Shown here piece by piece: positions 38,205 through 47,230 of a stretch of 64,000 nucleotides of DNA. Within the stretch, counting starts at the first letter, position 1. The number at the start of each line of letters is the position of its first letter. The translations under genes were made by a program, and so were the position numbers. Source of the stretch: Archaeoglobus sp. JdFR-24 (GTDB taxonomy: Archaea; Halobacteriota; Archaeoglobi; Archaeoglobales; Archaeoglobaceae). The notes under the pieces were generated by a model. The model ran no database searches. It was given only the letters and a program-made list of their open reading frames with translations, and was not told the DNA's origin. The stretch is taken from contig MTML01000042.1 of NCBI GenBank assembly GCA_002011215.1, forward strand, positions 62,001 to 126,000, in the 5' to 3' direction.

Positions 38205-38299
38205 TTTCCGCCCACCAATTTTTACCTTTCCAGTTTGAAAATATACAGGTAAAACACTGGTGATTTCTGGAAAGTAGAGCAAAAATGAATTTAAGCACA

Positions 38300-38647
38300 T
38301 TAAATGCAATTTTCTGAAATGATTATTTCAATCATCCTTTTAATGGTGTTCTTGTTTGCTAAACCCTCTATTCCGCTTACAATTTCTCCATTTCTGAAAA
38401 TTGCAAGTGTTGGGAGTATGTGGATGTAATATTCTTCGGCGATCTCCCTACTCTCATCGACATTAAAGCGACATACCTTTATGTTTTCATACTCTTTTGC
38501 GATCTCTTCGAGAATGGGCTCGATTTTAAGGCACGGTGGGCACCACTCGGCATAGAAATCGACTAAAACTATCTTATCAGATTCAAGGATTTCCTTCCAA
38601 TTATGTTTATTCAATTCAATAATATTGCCATTGTTCAGCTCTTCCAC
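38300..38647 (-). CDS. Thioredoxin
   Basis: A 115-residue thioredoxin-fold protein with the redox motif WCPPC in VDFYAEWCPPCLKIEPIL and the cis-Pro segment ILPTLAIFRNG. The redox motif has Pro where thioredoxin usually has Gly (CGPC), as in many archaeal forms. No reductase is adjacent. Confidence 0.88.
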   Translation of the reverse strand: MEELNNGNIIELNKHNWKEILESDKIVLVDFYAEWCPPCLKIEPILEEIAKEYENIKVCRFNVDESREIAEEYYIHILPTLAIFRNGEIVSGIEGLANKNTIKRMIEIIISENCI

Positions 38648-38804
38648 CCCTTATCTCTCATCCAATCTTTATTTGCTATCTTTTGTAAACTGAGCCACTA
38701 CTCTATGAACAACCTGTATATAAATTTATTCATTGACACATAAATCATGAAACGATCAAATGACTATAAAAAGGCAAAAAATAAAATCCTCTTAGAGATG
38801 CTAA

Positions 38805-39416
38805 ATGAAGGAAGTGGTTGGTATGAGGTTGCTCTCTCTCATGTCTGGTGGAATTGATTCTCCTGTTGCAGCATATCTTATGCTGAAAAGAGGATTTGAT
38901 GTTGATTATCTCCATTTCTATCACTCTGAGGATCTCGAAAAGATAATTCAGATTGTTAAAAAGTTGAATGAACATACAAAAAAGCAGGGAAGACTTTTTG
39001 TCTGCCCACATCTGGAAATAGTTAATTTAACCCTTGAATTTGAGGAGCGCTATACTTGTGTTTACTGTAAAATTTCAATGCTAAAAACTGCTGAAAAGTT
39101 AGCAGAGGAGATCAGAGCAAAAGCCCTTCTAACCGGAGACAGTCTGGGACAGGTTGCAAGCCAGACAGTATCAAATCTCTTTGTGGAAGATCGTTCGGTT
39201 AAAATACCTGTCATAAGACCCCTCATTGGGTTTGACAAGGTTGAAATCGTTGATATATCTAAAAAGGCTGGAACTTATGAGCTCTCGATATTACCATCGG
39301 TTGGATGTCAGGCGGTTCCAGACAAACCTGCAACTGCAGCAAAAATAGATAAAATAACTTATGAGATTATTGATATCTCTGACGTGTTCCATAACATAAG
39401 GGAGATTGAGGTTTAG
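38805..39416 (+). CDS. ThiI-like PP-loop protein lacking THUMP domain
   Basis: A 203-residue protein matching only the C-terminal AANH/PP-loop half of ThiI, the tRNA 4-thiouridine synthase. SGGIDSPVAAYLMLKRG is the ATP motif, CVYCKISML carries two cysteines, and LGQVASQTVSNL follows. The N-terminal ferredoxin-like and THUMP RNA-binding parts of about 170 residues are absent, and no upstream reading frame supplies them. ATG 38823 (MRLLSLMSGG) is an alternative start. It may thiolate via a partner or act in another sulfur transfer. Confidence 0.8.
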   Translation: MKEVVGMRLLSLMSGGIDSPVAAYLMLKRGFDVDYLHFYHSEDLEKIIQIVKKLNEHTKKQGRLFVCPHLEIVNLTLEFEERYTCVYCKISMLKTAEKLAEEIRAKALLTGDSLGQVASQTVSNLFVEDRSVKIPVIRPLIGFDKVEIVDISKKAGTYELSILPSVGCQAVPDKPATAAKIDKITYEIIDISDVFHNIREIEV

Positions 39417-39465
39417 TTATCTAGGTTTGAAAAGACCCGGAACCATTCATGGCACTTCTCTTTTT

Positions 39466-40623
39466 CTATCCTAAGGATCTATAATAGAACAGCAGATTCA
39501 TTAATTTCAGACCATCTAAAAATCCTATACTTCCCTTTTTACAGGATTTCTCTGTAAAAACACGAACATCATCCCTTTTACTTCCGTATAACAGGAAGGG
39601 TACATGTTCTGCAACGTGTGTTCTGACTTTAACAGGTGTAGGATGGTCTGGCAGGAGCATTATTTTTGTATCTTCAAGGTCGAGGTGATCGAGAAGGTAT
39701 CCGAGAATTTTTTCATCGTAGAGGCTGATAGCTTCGACCTTTTTCTCAGCATCACCTTCATGTCCAACCTCATCTATCCCCTCGGTATGCAGGAGAACAA
39801 AATCAGATTTTTTCATTTCTCTGAGGGTTGCCTTTGCAAGGCCGCGGTAATTGGTATCTATGTATCCGGTGATACCATCAACCTCAACCACCTTCATTCC
39901 GAGCCCTTTACCAATGCCTTGGAGAAGATCCACTTCTGAGATCATCACAGAACTTTTTCCATACATCTTTTTGAATTTTGGAAAATCCGGTCTTTTTCCT
40001 CCACTCCATGGCCATATCATGTTTGTTTTTTGAGAGATCTCTGGAAGAATCGATGCTGACCACTCCATCAGCTCATTAAGCAGCTCAGCAAGCTCTCCGT
40101 TTTTTGGAAGATATTCAGCAATCTTTTTTCCCTGGATATCGTGGGGCGGGGTTGTGATTGCATTCTGCTTGAAATCTTTGTTTATGGTCAGCAGGTTTCT
40201 GTAGCTTCTCCCGAGGTGGAATCTTACATAATCATATTCTAGATTTGTGTTCAGAAAATCTATTACCTTTTTTGCCTCCCCATTATCAATTCTTCTTCCA
40301 CTGTAATCTTTCATTTTGCCGTTCTCAACATAAACCAGATTACACCTGAAAATAATTTCACCGTTAACATTCCGTGCCAGAGCCTCTATGGGCCCTCTGC
40401 CGGTATAATGTTTCGAGACGTCAACTCCGAGAATTGTAAGGTTTGCAATATCGCTTCCGGGCTCAAAACTATCAGGAATTGTCTTTGTATAACCACATGA
40501 TCCATTTTTTGCTAAAAAATCCATATTAGGGGTATCTGCAACCTCGAGTGGAGTCCTGTTTCCGAGAATATCCACTTCCCAGTCGGCCATTCCGTCAGGG
40601 ATTAACAGAAGATACCTGGTCAT
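39466..40623 (-). CDS. apgM: Cofactor-independent phosphoglycerate mutase, archaeal type
   Basis: A 385-residue alkaline-phosphatase-superfamily enzyme interconverting 2- and 3-phosphoglycerate. [13 protein letters not shown] has the first metal ligand, [12 protein letters not shown] is the substrate loop, and [14 protein letters not shown] and [14 protein letters not shown] supply further metal ligands. It diverges from the UbiD gene with about 70 bases between starts. Confidence 0.93.
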   Translation of the reverse strand: MTRYLLLIPDGMADWEVDILGNRTPLEVADTPNMDFLAKNGSCGYTKTIPDSFEPGSDIANLTILGVDVSKHYTGRGPIEALARNVNGEIIFRCNLVYVENGKMKDYSGRRIDNGEAKKVIDFLNTNLEYDYVRFHLGRSYRNLLTINKDFKQNAITTPPHDIQGKKIAEYLPKNGELAELLNELMEWSASILPEISQKTNMIWPWSGGKRPDFPKFKKMYGKSSVMISEVDLLQGIGKGLGMKVVEVDGITGYIDTNYRGLAKATLREMKKSDFVLLHTEGIDEVGHEGDAEKKVEAISLYDEKILGYLLDHLDLEDTKIMLLPDHPTPVKVRTHVAEHVPFLLYGSKRDDVRVFTEKSCKKGSIGFLDGLKLMNLLFYYRSLG

Positions 40624-40696
40624 CAGGCAAAGATTAAAATCCGGTTAAATAACTTTTTCCAGTAAATTAAAAATACAATCAGGCCAGTCATAATTC

Positions 40697-41956
40697 ATGG
40701 ATTTGAGAAGTGCAATAGAAACTCTTGGCGATAGGGTTGTTCATTTTGAGGATGATATAGCTCATGACGAGCTTTTGAAATTTATTGTGGAAAAGAAATT
40801 AAGGAACACTCCTTTTACAATTAATGTTGAGGGTAAAAAACTGGCATCAAATTTTATTTCATCCAGGGATTTTCTTTGTGGCTATCTTGATGTATGCAGG
40901 GAAAATCTTGCTGAATTTCTATCGAAAATCCCGATGGAGGGGGATATTCGGATAATGGATAGCAATCCATTCAAAAAGGTAAACTGGACACTTGAAGATC
41001 TTCCCGTTCCCAGATATTTTCCCGGAGATGGTGGAAGATATATCACCGCTGGTGTGGTTATCGCAGGTAAGGAAAATCCCGAATCATACAACGCATACAA
41101 CGCTTCCATTCACCGTTTGATGGTAATCGATGAGAGGAGGATGGCTGCACGGCTCGTGCCACCCCGTCACACCTACCTGATGTGGAAGGATGCGGTTGAA
41201 AGAGGAGAAGACCTGCCAGTGCTTATATCAATTGGCACGCATCCCCTTTTCGTTTTCTCTGCATCGACAAGAGTCCCTCCGGGTAAGGAGTTTGGCTATG
41301 CCGCATCCCTGATGGGCGGGTTAGAGCTGTACATGGTTGATGGGATGTTTACACCGATGGCTGAAATAGTTATTTCTGCCAGGATTACATCGGAAAGGAC
41401 CCCTGAAGGGCCATTCGTGGATATTACCGGAACTTATGATAAAGTAAGGGATGAGCCGGTTCTCGAAGTGGATGCAATCTATGCAAGAGAAGATCCAATA
41501 TTTTACTCAATAACACCCGGAGATTACGAGCATCAGGTTTTGATGGGGATTCCCTATGAACCTGTAATCTACAAAGCAGTTGCCAGCGTTTGTCGTGTGA
41601 GGAATGTCATCCTAACACCAGGCAGCAGCCACTATTTCCATGCGATAGTTCAGATAGAGAAGAACACAGAAGGTGATGGAAAAAATGCCATTTTAGCTGC
41701 TTTATCTGCACATCCAAGTCTTAAGCACGTTGTTGTTGTGGATCCCGACATCAACATCTACGATTATGAAGATGTGGAGTTTGCAATAGCAACGAGATTT
41801 CAGGCGGATAGAGATCTCGTAATAGTTAAAAATGCAAGAGGGAGTAGCCTTGACCCATCCGCAAATGAAGATGGAACAACTGCGAAATGGGGAATTGATG
41901 CGACAGCCTATCTTGACAGGAAAAAGGACTTTGAAAGGGCAGGGTTTGAGTTTTAG
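40697..41956 (+). CDS. UbiD-family decarboxylase (candidate anhydromevalonate phosphate decarboxylase)
   Basis: A 419-residue UbiD protein that should use prenylated FMN. RYITAGVVIAGKENP and YNASIHRLMVIDERRMAARL near residues 115-155, and GLELYMVDGM later, are family features. In many archaea a UbiD homologue decarboxylates trans-anhydromevalonate phosphate in the modified mevalonate pathway. An aconitase-X gene, homologous to the large subunit of phosphomevalonate dehydratase, lies just downstream, which supports that role here. Confidence 0.85.
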   Translation: MDLRSAIETLGDRVVHFEDDIAHDELLKFIVEKKLRNTPFTINVEGKKLASNFISSRDFLCGYLDVCRENLAEFLSKIPMEGDIRIMDSNPFKKVNWTLEDLPVPRYFPGDGGRYITAGVVIAGKENPESYNAYNASIHRLMVIDERRMAARLVPPRHTYLMWKDAVERGEDLPVLISIGTHPLFVFSASTRVPPGKEFGYAASLMGGLELYMVDGMFTPMAEIVISARITSERTPEGPFVDITGTYDKVRDEPVLEVDAIYAREDPIFYSITPGDYEHQVLMGIPYEPVIYKAVASVCRVRNVILTPGSSHYFHAIVQIEKNTEGDGKNAILAALSAHPSLKHVVVVDPDINIYDYEDVEFAIATRFQADRDLVIVKNARGSSLDPSANEDGTTAKWGIDATAYLDRKKDFERAGFEF

Positions 41957-41996
41957 AGCCTTAAGTAACTGGACACGATCAATTACATGCTGCAAT

Positions 41997-42500
41997 CTAT
42001 TTTCCATCAGAAAGAAATCTTCCATCCGATATCCCTTTTCTCTTTTGCACCTCTGCCTTTTCGAACCAGCCTTTACTGATATGTTCGGAGGGAAAATCGA
42101 AATCCGAAATGTAGGGTTTTATATCAATGAGTGGTGTACCATCAACTATGTCGATATCCTCAACATGTATTGTATTTCCTTCGATCTTCTCGAGCTTAAC
42201 GACCGACAATCCAATTGGGTTCGGTCTTTTTGGCGCTCTTGTAGCAAAAACTCCTCTCGACTTACTGTCAAGAAAAGGAATCACCTGCAGGGAATATCCT
42301 GAAGAAAGATGAAAATGGTAAAGCAATATTATGTGTGAAAAACCATCAAGGTCTTTTAGGCCATCACAGTACTCATCAAAAATTTCAATATGTCCTTTGA
42401 TGCCTCTACCGAAACATGGCTGAATTGGAATCCCCCCAGGACTTTTGAATGGTGTATGGATTATACCGATTGGTCTGTAGATAATATTATAATCATCCAT
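41997..42500 (-). CDS. tRNA N6-threonylcarbamoyladenosine methyltransferase-like (TrmO/TsaA)
   Basis: About 167 residues from ATG 42500. An upstream TTG would add eight. YRPIGIIHTPFK, RAPKRPNPIGLSVVKLEKIE and VDGTPLIDIKPYI are TrmO/YaeB signatures. The enzyme methylates t6A37 in some tRNAs using SAM. It lies on the minus strand between the UbiD and aconitase-X genes, breaking their strand continuity. Confidence 0.85.
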   Translation of the reverse strand: MDDYNIIYRPIGIIHTPFKSPGGIPIQPCFGRGIKGHIEIFDEYCDGLKDLDGFSHIILLYHFHLSSGYSLQVIPFLDSKSRGVFATRAPKRPNPIGLSVVKLEKIEGNTIHVEDIDIVDGTPLIDIKPYISDFDFPSEHISKGWFEKAEVQKRKGISDGRFLSDGK

Positions 42501-42627
42501 AATTTTAGATTGGTCTGCAATCAAATTAATTTTCTGGTTGCATTGAAACTTTTGGTTCCACTGGCATTTGTATCTAATACATTCGTATTCTGATAAAACA
42601 TATTAACTTCAATGTTGATTCGGTCGT

Positions 42628-43785
42628 ATGTACCTTACAAAAGAGGAAGAAAAACTCCTCGAGTCAGACAATGATACAGTAAGGAAATGTATGGAGATTC
42701 TGGTAGCTCTTGGTGAGATCTTCGAAGCTGATAAGTTAATAAAGGTAAATTCCGTTCAGATATCCGGTATTTCTTATCAGAATATCGGAGATGCTGGACT
42801 GGAGTGGTTTGAAAGTCTTGAAGGTAAATTTGTGGTTCCTGCAATGGTAAATCCTGCTGGAATGGATATCCAGCGATGGAAAGAAATGGGGATTGATGAG
42901 GGATTTTACAGAAAGCAAATAAGGATTATAGAGGCTCTTAAGAAGCTTGGAGCTGAGGAAACTTTAACGTGCACACCCTATTATCTCCACATTCCTGACT
43001 TGGGTGAACATGTGGCCTGGGCCGAATCCAATGCGGTTGTTTATGCGAACTCAGTTATTGGTGCGAGAACTAACAGGGAAAGCGGAATCAGTGCTCTGGC
43101 TTCGGGCATTATAGGAAAGACTCCAAATTATGGTCTTCATATCGATGAAAACAGAAAACCCACAGTAATTGTTGAGGTCTCAGCTGAACTTTCCAATGAA
43201 GCAGATTTATCTGTGGTTGGATACATTGCTGGGGAAAGGCTTACAGGTCATGTGCCCTATTTCAGATTCAGAAAAAAGTTACCTGTTGACTGGTTAAAGT
43301 TGCTCGGCGCCTCACTCGCAGCCAAAGGCAATACGGCAATTTTCCATGTTGAGAATCAGACTCCTGAATGGAATCTTTGTGAATCAAATCTGGAAAAAAT
43401 TGAGATTGATGATGTGGAACTCTCGGAATTTTCAGTTAATGGATGTGAACCTGATTTGATCGCTCTGGGTTGCCCCCACATGTCTTCGGACGAAATAAAA
43501 TATTTATTGGAAATTATGGAGAAAAAAGGCGGTAAGGTTAAGAAAGATTTCTGGATTTTCACTTCAAGAAGAGTTCTGGAGGAGACTAGAGATCTTGTTG
43601 AAAGGATTGAAAGTTTTGGGGCTAAGGTTTTCACAGATACATGTATGGTCGTATCTCCAGCAACAGAGGCTTACGAATGTGTGATGGTAAATTCGGGAAA
43701 AGCCCTCACGTACCTTCCAAAACTCAGAAAGGTGGATGTTACCTTAGGGAGCATGAAAGATTGTATTGATGAGGCATTCAAATGA
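42628..43785 (+). CDS. Aconitase X catalytic protein (phosphomevalonate dehydratase large-subunit type)
   Basis: A 385-residue aconitase-X protein: LTKEEEKLLESD at the start, then VPAMVNPAGMDI, TCTPYYLHIPDLGEHVAWAES and YANSVIGARTNRESG, with an iron-sulfur-ligand-type Cys in LGCPHMS and DTCMVVSP. In archaea this class dehydrates 5-phosphomevalonate, feeding the UbiD decarboxylase. The small swivel subunit was not found in the window. Confidence 0.87.
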   Translation: MYLTKEEEKLLESDNDTVRKCMEILVALGEIFEADKLIKVNSVQISGISYQNIGDAGLEWFESLEGKFVVPAMVNPAGMDIQRWKEMGIDEGFYRKQIRIIEALKKLGAEETLTCTPYYLHIPDLGEHVAWAESNAVVYANSVIGARTNRESGISALASGIIGKTPNYGLHIDENRKPTVIVEVSAELSNEADLSVVGYIAGERLTGHVPYFRFRKKLPVDWLKLLGASLAAKGNTAIFHVENQTPEWNLCESNLEKIEIDDVELSEFSVNGCEPDLIALGCPHMSSDEIKYLLEIMEKKGGKVKKDFWIFTSRRVLEETRDLVERIESFGAKVFTDTCMVVSPATEAYECVMVNSGKALTYLPKLRKVDVTLGSMKDCIDEAFK

Positions 43786-43832
43786 CCTTTTAACCTATAT
43801 AATATGTGATTAACGGTTCCTTAATCAGCAGT

Positions 43833-44525
43833 TTAATAATTTGGGAGTCGCAGGAAATTATCGACAACGAGTTCCGTCCACCTGTTAAGGTCTTTGATAT
43901 ATTTGTCGGTTTCATCGATTATTTTCTCTTTCTTTTCCTTACTCAGAGTTTTCTCGTTTTTTATCCAATTTCTAACAGTCTCTTTTTTAACCTCGATGTG
44001 GAACTGCAGGCCTAAGGCAGAACCGAGCCTGAATGCCTGGTTATTTACTTTGGATCCTTTGTAGAGAAGCTTTGCCCCTTTCGGGAGATCGAATGTGTCA
44101 CCATGCCACTGGAAAACGATCAATTTTTCTGGTAGTTTGAGAATGTCATCATCTGAAACCTTCTCGATCTCATACCATCCTATCTCCTTTACGAATGGAT
44201 AAACTCTTGCGTTGAACGCTCCAGCAATCAGTTGAGCGCCGAGACATATTCCGAGCAGAGGTTTATTCTCTGAAACAGCTTTTCTTATCAATTCCATCTC
44301 GAGGTTCAGATAGGGGTGCTTATCTGTTTCATAAACTCCTTGAGGCCCTCCAAGGATCACTATATGTGAGAAATCACTCAGGATTTTCCCAACCTCATCA
44401 GAATCAAGATTTTTTGCCTGAATATATTCGTAGTGAACACTTTTCTCCCTCAAAAGATTCTCCATATATTCCATTTCCTCATTTCTTGCATTTTTCAACC
44501 CCAGAACTCTTGTATCTCTCATCAT
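43833..44525 (-). CDS. Class I glutamine amidotransferase (GuaA-like)
   Basis: A 230-residue stand-alone class I GATase. VILGGPQGVYETD and LGICLGAQLIAG (nucleophile Cys), plus a C-terminal GLQFHIEVKKET with His and Glu, make an intact catalytic triad. It resembles GMP-synthase-like amidotransferases without synthetase domain. The partner is unknown. The first two codons are both ATG. Confidence 0.82.
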   Translation of the reverse strand: MMRDTRVLGLKNARNEEMEYMENLLREKSVHYEYIQAKNLDSDEVGKILSDFSHIVILGGPQGVYETDKHPYLNLEMELIRKAVSENKPLLGICLGAQLIAGAFNARVYPFVKEIGWYEIEKVSDDDILKLPEKLIVFQWHGDTFDLPKGAKLLYKGSKVNNQAFRLGSALGLQFHIEVKKETVRNWIKNEKTLSKEKKEKIIDETDKYIKDLNRWTELVVDNFLRLPNY

Positions 44526-44658
44526 GTTTTTTTGAGTTGAAGGAGCTATTTATTTTTTCAGGATGTTGAGGTTGTAGAATGTCTGGTAATCATCTCACTC
44601 CATTAAATTCATAAACCTGTAAGTGACAGAAGACTTAGACTGGATGCTTATCAGACAC

Positions 44659-44730
44659 GCTCTGGTGGGGTAGCGGATATCCTGAGGGGCTGCGGACTCC
44701 TCGACCCGGGTTCAACTCCCGGCCAGAGCA
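44659..44730 (+). tRNA. tRNA-Arg (anticodon GCG)
   Basis: A cloverleaf of 72 nt: acceptor GCTCTGG pairs with CCAGAGC plus discriminator A. The anticodon stem AGGGG/CTCCT encloses loop CTGCGGA, giving anticodon GCG for codon CGC. The T arm is CCGGG TTCAACT CCCGG. CCA is not encoded, and no intron is needed. An upstream box A-like TTAAATTCATAAAC lies at about 44603-44616 and a T run at about 44735-44740. Confidence 0.93.
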
Positions 44731-44789
44731 CTGGATTTTTTGTTTAACACCCTCTGCCCTCAATGCACTCTACCATCTTTTAAAAAAAT

Positions 44790-45206
44790 TTGAGGCCAGA
44801 TCCTGTTGATATTCAAAATTACCTGATCGGAGTGGTGAAGTTCGGTTATACACCGGCAGCAAGCTTAAGTTTGAGTGTTGAAGCCTCAGAAACTGAAACT
44901 CCAGAACCAGCCCCTGAACAAGGAGAACTTATAGGATTCGTAATTAGTTATAATCCTGAAGTGGCAATGAGAATTTTACAACTAACAATAGAATTTGAAG
45001 AGTCTTTCCTTGAAATGGAAGAACTAGTTCAAGCGGTTTATGATAAAATTGGTAAAGCCAAGATTGCAGGGTTCTTAATTACGGATACAGGTTTATATGT
45101 TCTTGTTAGGGAAGATTTATTGGATGCTGGAAATTACAGGGTGAAAGGAGATTCTTTAACAGCTATCTGTTTTGAAAATAAAAAGTGGGTAATTTTTGAC
45201 CTGTAA
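44790..45206 (+). CDS. Hypothetical protein downstream of tRNA-Arg
   Basis: An open frame of up to 138 codons beginning only with TTG 44790 or GTG 44832. No ATG or Shine-Dalgarno fits, and a stop at 44781 limits the frame. The product has a Glu/Pro-rich linker (ETETPEPAPEQGE) and a C-terminal alpha/beta part (TDTGLYVLVREDLLDAGNY). I do not recognise it. It may be the 3' remnant of a larger gene cut off beside the tRNA. Confidence 0.45.
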   Translation: MRPDPVDIQNYLIGVVKFGYTPAASLSLSVEASETETPEPAPEQGELIGFVISYNPEVAMRILQLTIEFEESFLEMEELVQAVYDKIGKAKIAGFLITDTGLYVLVREDLLDAGNYRVKGDSLTAICFENKKWVIFDL

Positions 45207-45623
45207 TAATGCAGAAGAAACACTTTTTGAATTAAAAAAGATAAACTGAGAGATTGCGGGGACGTTTGGGCTGACTTTTGAACGGAGGACTGAGAATGAA
45301 AATGTGAAAAGTATACTCAGGTAGGCCGTAACGCTATGTGATAAAAACAAACTTCGATCTTATTTCAAACTCCTCCAATTGCTGTGATTTGTATTTTTCT
45401 TCTCGTAAACCCATCAGATAGCCTCAAAAAAGTGTCTGATGCATGAATAGAGTTAGAGGATTTAGTTATCGTTTTCCTCGGTTGTGCAAGTTTATCTCTA
45501 ATTTTGAACAAACACGCAATCAGGTTATATACTATCTTCATAATTAACTTAACCTTAACAGTAAGTTTTAAATAGAATATTAAATTTAAATTGATTGATT
45601 TAATTTAAGGGGGTTGTTAAGTC
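45207..45623. other. Non-coding gap with possible coding relic
   Basis: No intact gene. From about 45199 one plus frame reads NNAEETLFELKKIN, a stop, then EIAGTFGLTFERRTENENVK, another stop, as if decayed coding DNA followed the 138-codon frame. Near 45570-45600 the sequence is very A+T-rich, fitting a promoter for the next small gene. Nothing else is visible. Confidence 0.3.
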
Positions 45624-45833
45624 ATGTTTTCAATCGGACCAAACGAGTTACTGCTTATATTGAGTTTCAACCTGCCGTTTCTCGTTTTAATCTGGCTCCT
45701 TGCCAGGAGGAGGAAATTATCTGGTGGATCTATCGCAATATGGCTTATTTTAACTTTATTCTTTAACATCTGGGCTATAATTGCGTTTCTCATAGTCTGG
45801 TGGTGGGATAAAAGAAGGAGTGTGCAGGATTAA
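45624..45833 (+). CDS. Small two-helix membrane protein
   Basis: A 69-residue protein with two hydrophobic segments (about 7-26 and 35-58) separated by RRRKLSGGS and ending WWWDKRRSVQD, so both ends of the loop and the tail are basic. GGGGG at 45609-45613 provides a ribosome site for ATG 45624. Function unknown; it resembles short membrane anchors such as PLDc_N-type peptides. Confidence 0.6.
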   Translation: MFSIGPNELLLILSFNLPFLVLIWLLARRRKLSGGSIAIWLILTLFFNIWAIIAFLIVWWWDKRRSVQD

Positions 45834-45864
45834 AATAACTTGTCTATTATTTTTTTATCTTCCC

Positions 45865-45935
45865 GTTGTTGCAAGAGCTCTTGTGGAGCGAAGGGATACG
45901 CAAAGGGAGGTGGGCAGGTAGTTTACTTGATGTTT
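45865..45935. other. GC-rich island with a 12-bp palindrome
   Basis: CAAGAGCTCTTG at 45872-45883 is a perfect palindrome, followed by G-rich DNA to about 45920. On the minus strand it reads TAAACTACCTGCCCACC, reminiscent of IS200/IS605 subterminal DNA. It could be a transposon-end scar. Confidence 0.3.
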
Positions 45936-46063
45936 ACAGGTGTTAGAATTGAGATTTAGTTCGTAATTTCATAAGTACCTTATATTTAATACTATTTATG
46001 TTATCGTATTTAGTCACATTTAAAGAACAACCTTTAAGTAACATCGTATAGAATAAAAACCTC

Positions 46064-46954
46064 ATGAATAAAAGCACACTTGCAATCTTGCTAATTTTGG
46101 CAATAACATTAGCAGGATGTAGTGGTGGAACAAAAATAGGAAAACCGGAAATTAAAAGTATATCTCATCGCTGGGGTGCCATAACTGATGATACTTCTGA
46201 AATTCTCACAGATATTGTAGTTTATAACCCGAATCCAATTCCAATTCCAATTAAGAGCATCCAGATCGACATATATATGAATAACATCAAAATGGGTGAA
46301 GGTAAAAATATCGGCTCTGCAGGACTTAAGGCAAACGGAGATACAACGATCAAACTTTCTACTAAGCTAGACAATAGAAAGATTCCGGAATGGTGGGTCA
46401 GCCACCTCAAACATGGTGAAAGCACAAAAATATCTCTGAAGGGCAACGTCGTTTTTGATCTCAAAATTACAGAATTCAAATGGCCTTTTGAGCAAAGCAG
46501 TGAAATTAACACAGATCTTTTGAGTGGAATGAATTTCGCTCAAATGCCCCTCAACATAGGACCCATTCAACTCTCTGCAAGTATCTCCTCGAGATGGGGT
46601 GAAATTACTGCCGAAAAAACTGAAATCATACATGATATAACTCTCCACAACCCCAACAACTTTCCGATTCCAATAACGAGAATGGATTACGAAATTTACA
46701 TGAACAACATCAAAATGGGTGAAGGATCAACCTACAATCCGGCCATAATCGCTCCAAAGGGTGACACAAAGCTTGTTTTTGCATCTGAAATTATTAACAC
46801 CAATCTTGACGAGTGGTGGGTCAGCCACCTCAAAAATGGCGAGAGAACGATTGTTAAGGTAAAAATAATGCCTACAATAGAGGTAAGGGGTCAGAAGCTC
46901 CAGTTTACATTAATTGAGGACGAATCGGAGTTTTCAACGAACATACTTAGTTAA
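46064..46954 (+). CDS. Lipoprotein with two LEA14/WHy-like domains
   Basis: A 296-residue protein with a signal peptide and a lipobox-like LAGC (C19). Two homologous LEA_2 domains follow, about 30-155 and 170-290. Each has a VYNPNPIPIPI- or HNPNNFPIPI-like strand, a shared IYMNNIKMGEG and EWWVSHLK. LEA14-type proteins are linked to desiccation and stress, and archaeal ones are probably surface-exposed. A leaderless-type start is likely. The internal duplication is unusual. Confidence 0.8.
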   Translation: MNKSTLAILLILAITLAGCSGGTKIGKPEIKSISHRWGAITDDTSEILTDIVVYNPNPIPIPIKSIQIDIYMNNIKMGEGKNIGSAGLKANGDTTIKLSTKLDNRKIPEWWVSHLKHGESTKISLKGNVVFDLKITEFKWPFEQSSEINTDLLSGMNFAQMPLNIGPIQLSASISSRWGEITAEKTEIIHDITLHNPNNFPIPITRMDYEIYMNNIKMGEGSTYNPAIIAPKGDTKLVFASEIINTNLDEWWVSHLKNGERTIVKVKIMPTIEVRGQKLQFTLIEDESEFSTNILS

Positions 46955-47230
46955 TGGAACTGTGATACACGCTTCATTATATTTTTTTAATTTGCCTGTT
47001 GGATGTTCTCTTTTCCTGCTCTGTTCCTGAAATCTAAACTCTTTGAGATCTATATTCTGTTAGAGAGCAAAGTTGGGGTCCAGAAGCTTACAATATGGAT
47101 TGACCACTATGGATTAAAGAGATTCGAACTGGTTTGCATCACTTTAACTATTTTTAATTAATGCGTTTTACCGTATTCTACTTTAACAGTTCAATAGAAA
47201 CCTTTATAAGAATACAAGATAATATCCACT

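Noticed and set aside
38205..38299. Possible small gene between the QueG-like and thioredoxin genes
   Set aside because: Only short frames without start signals; it is a convergent 3' gap.
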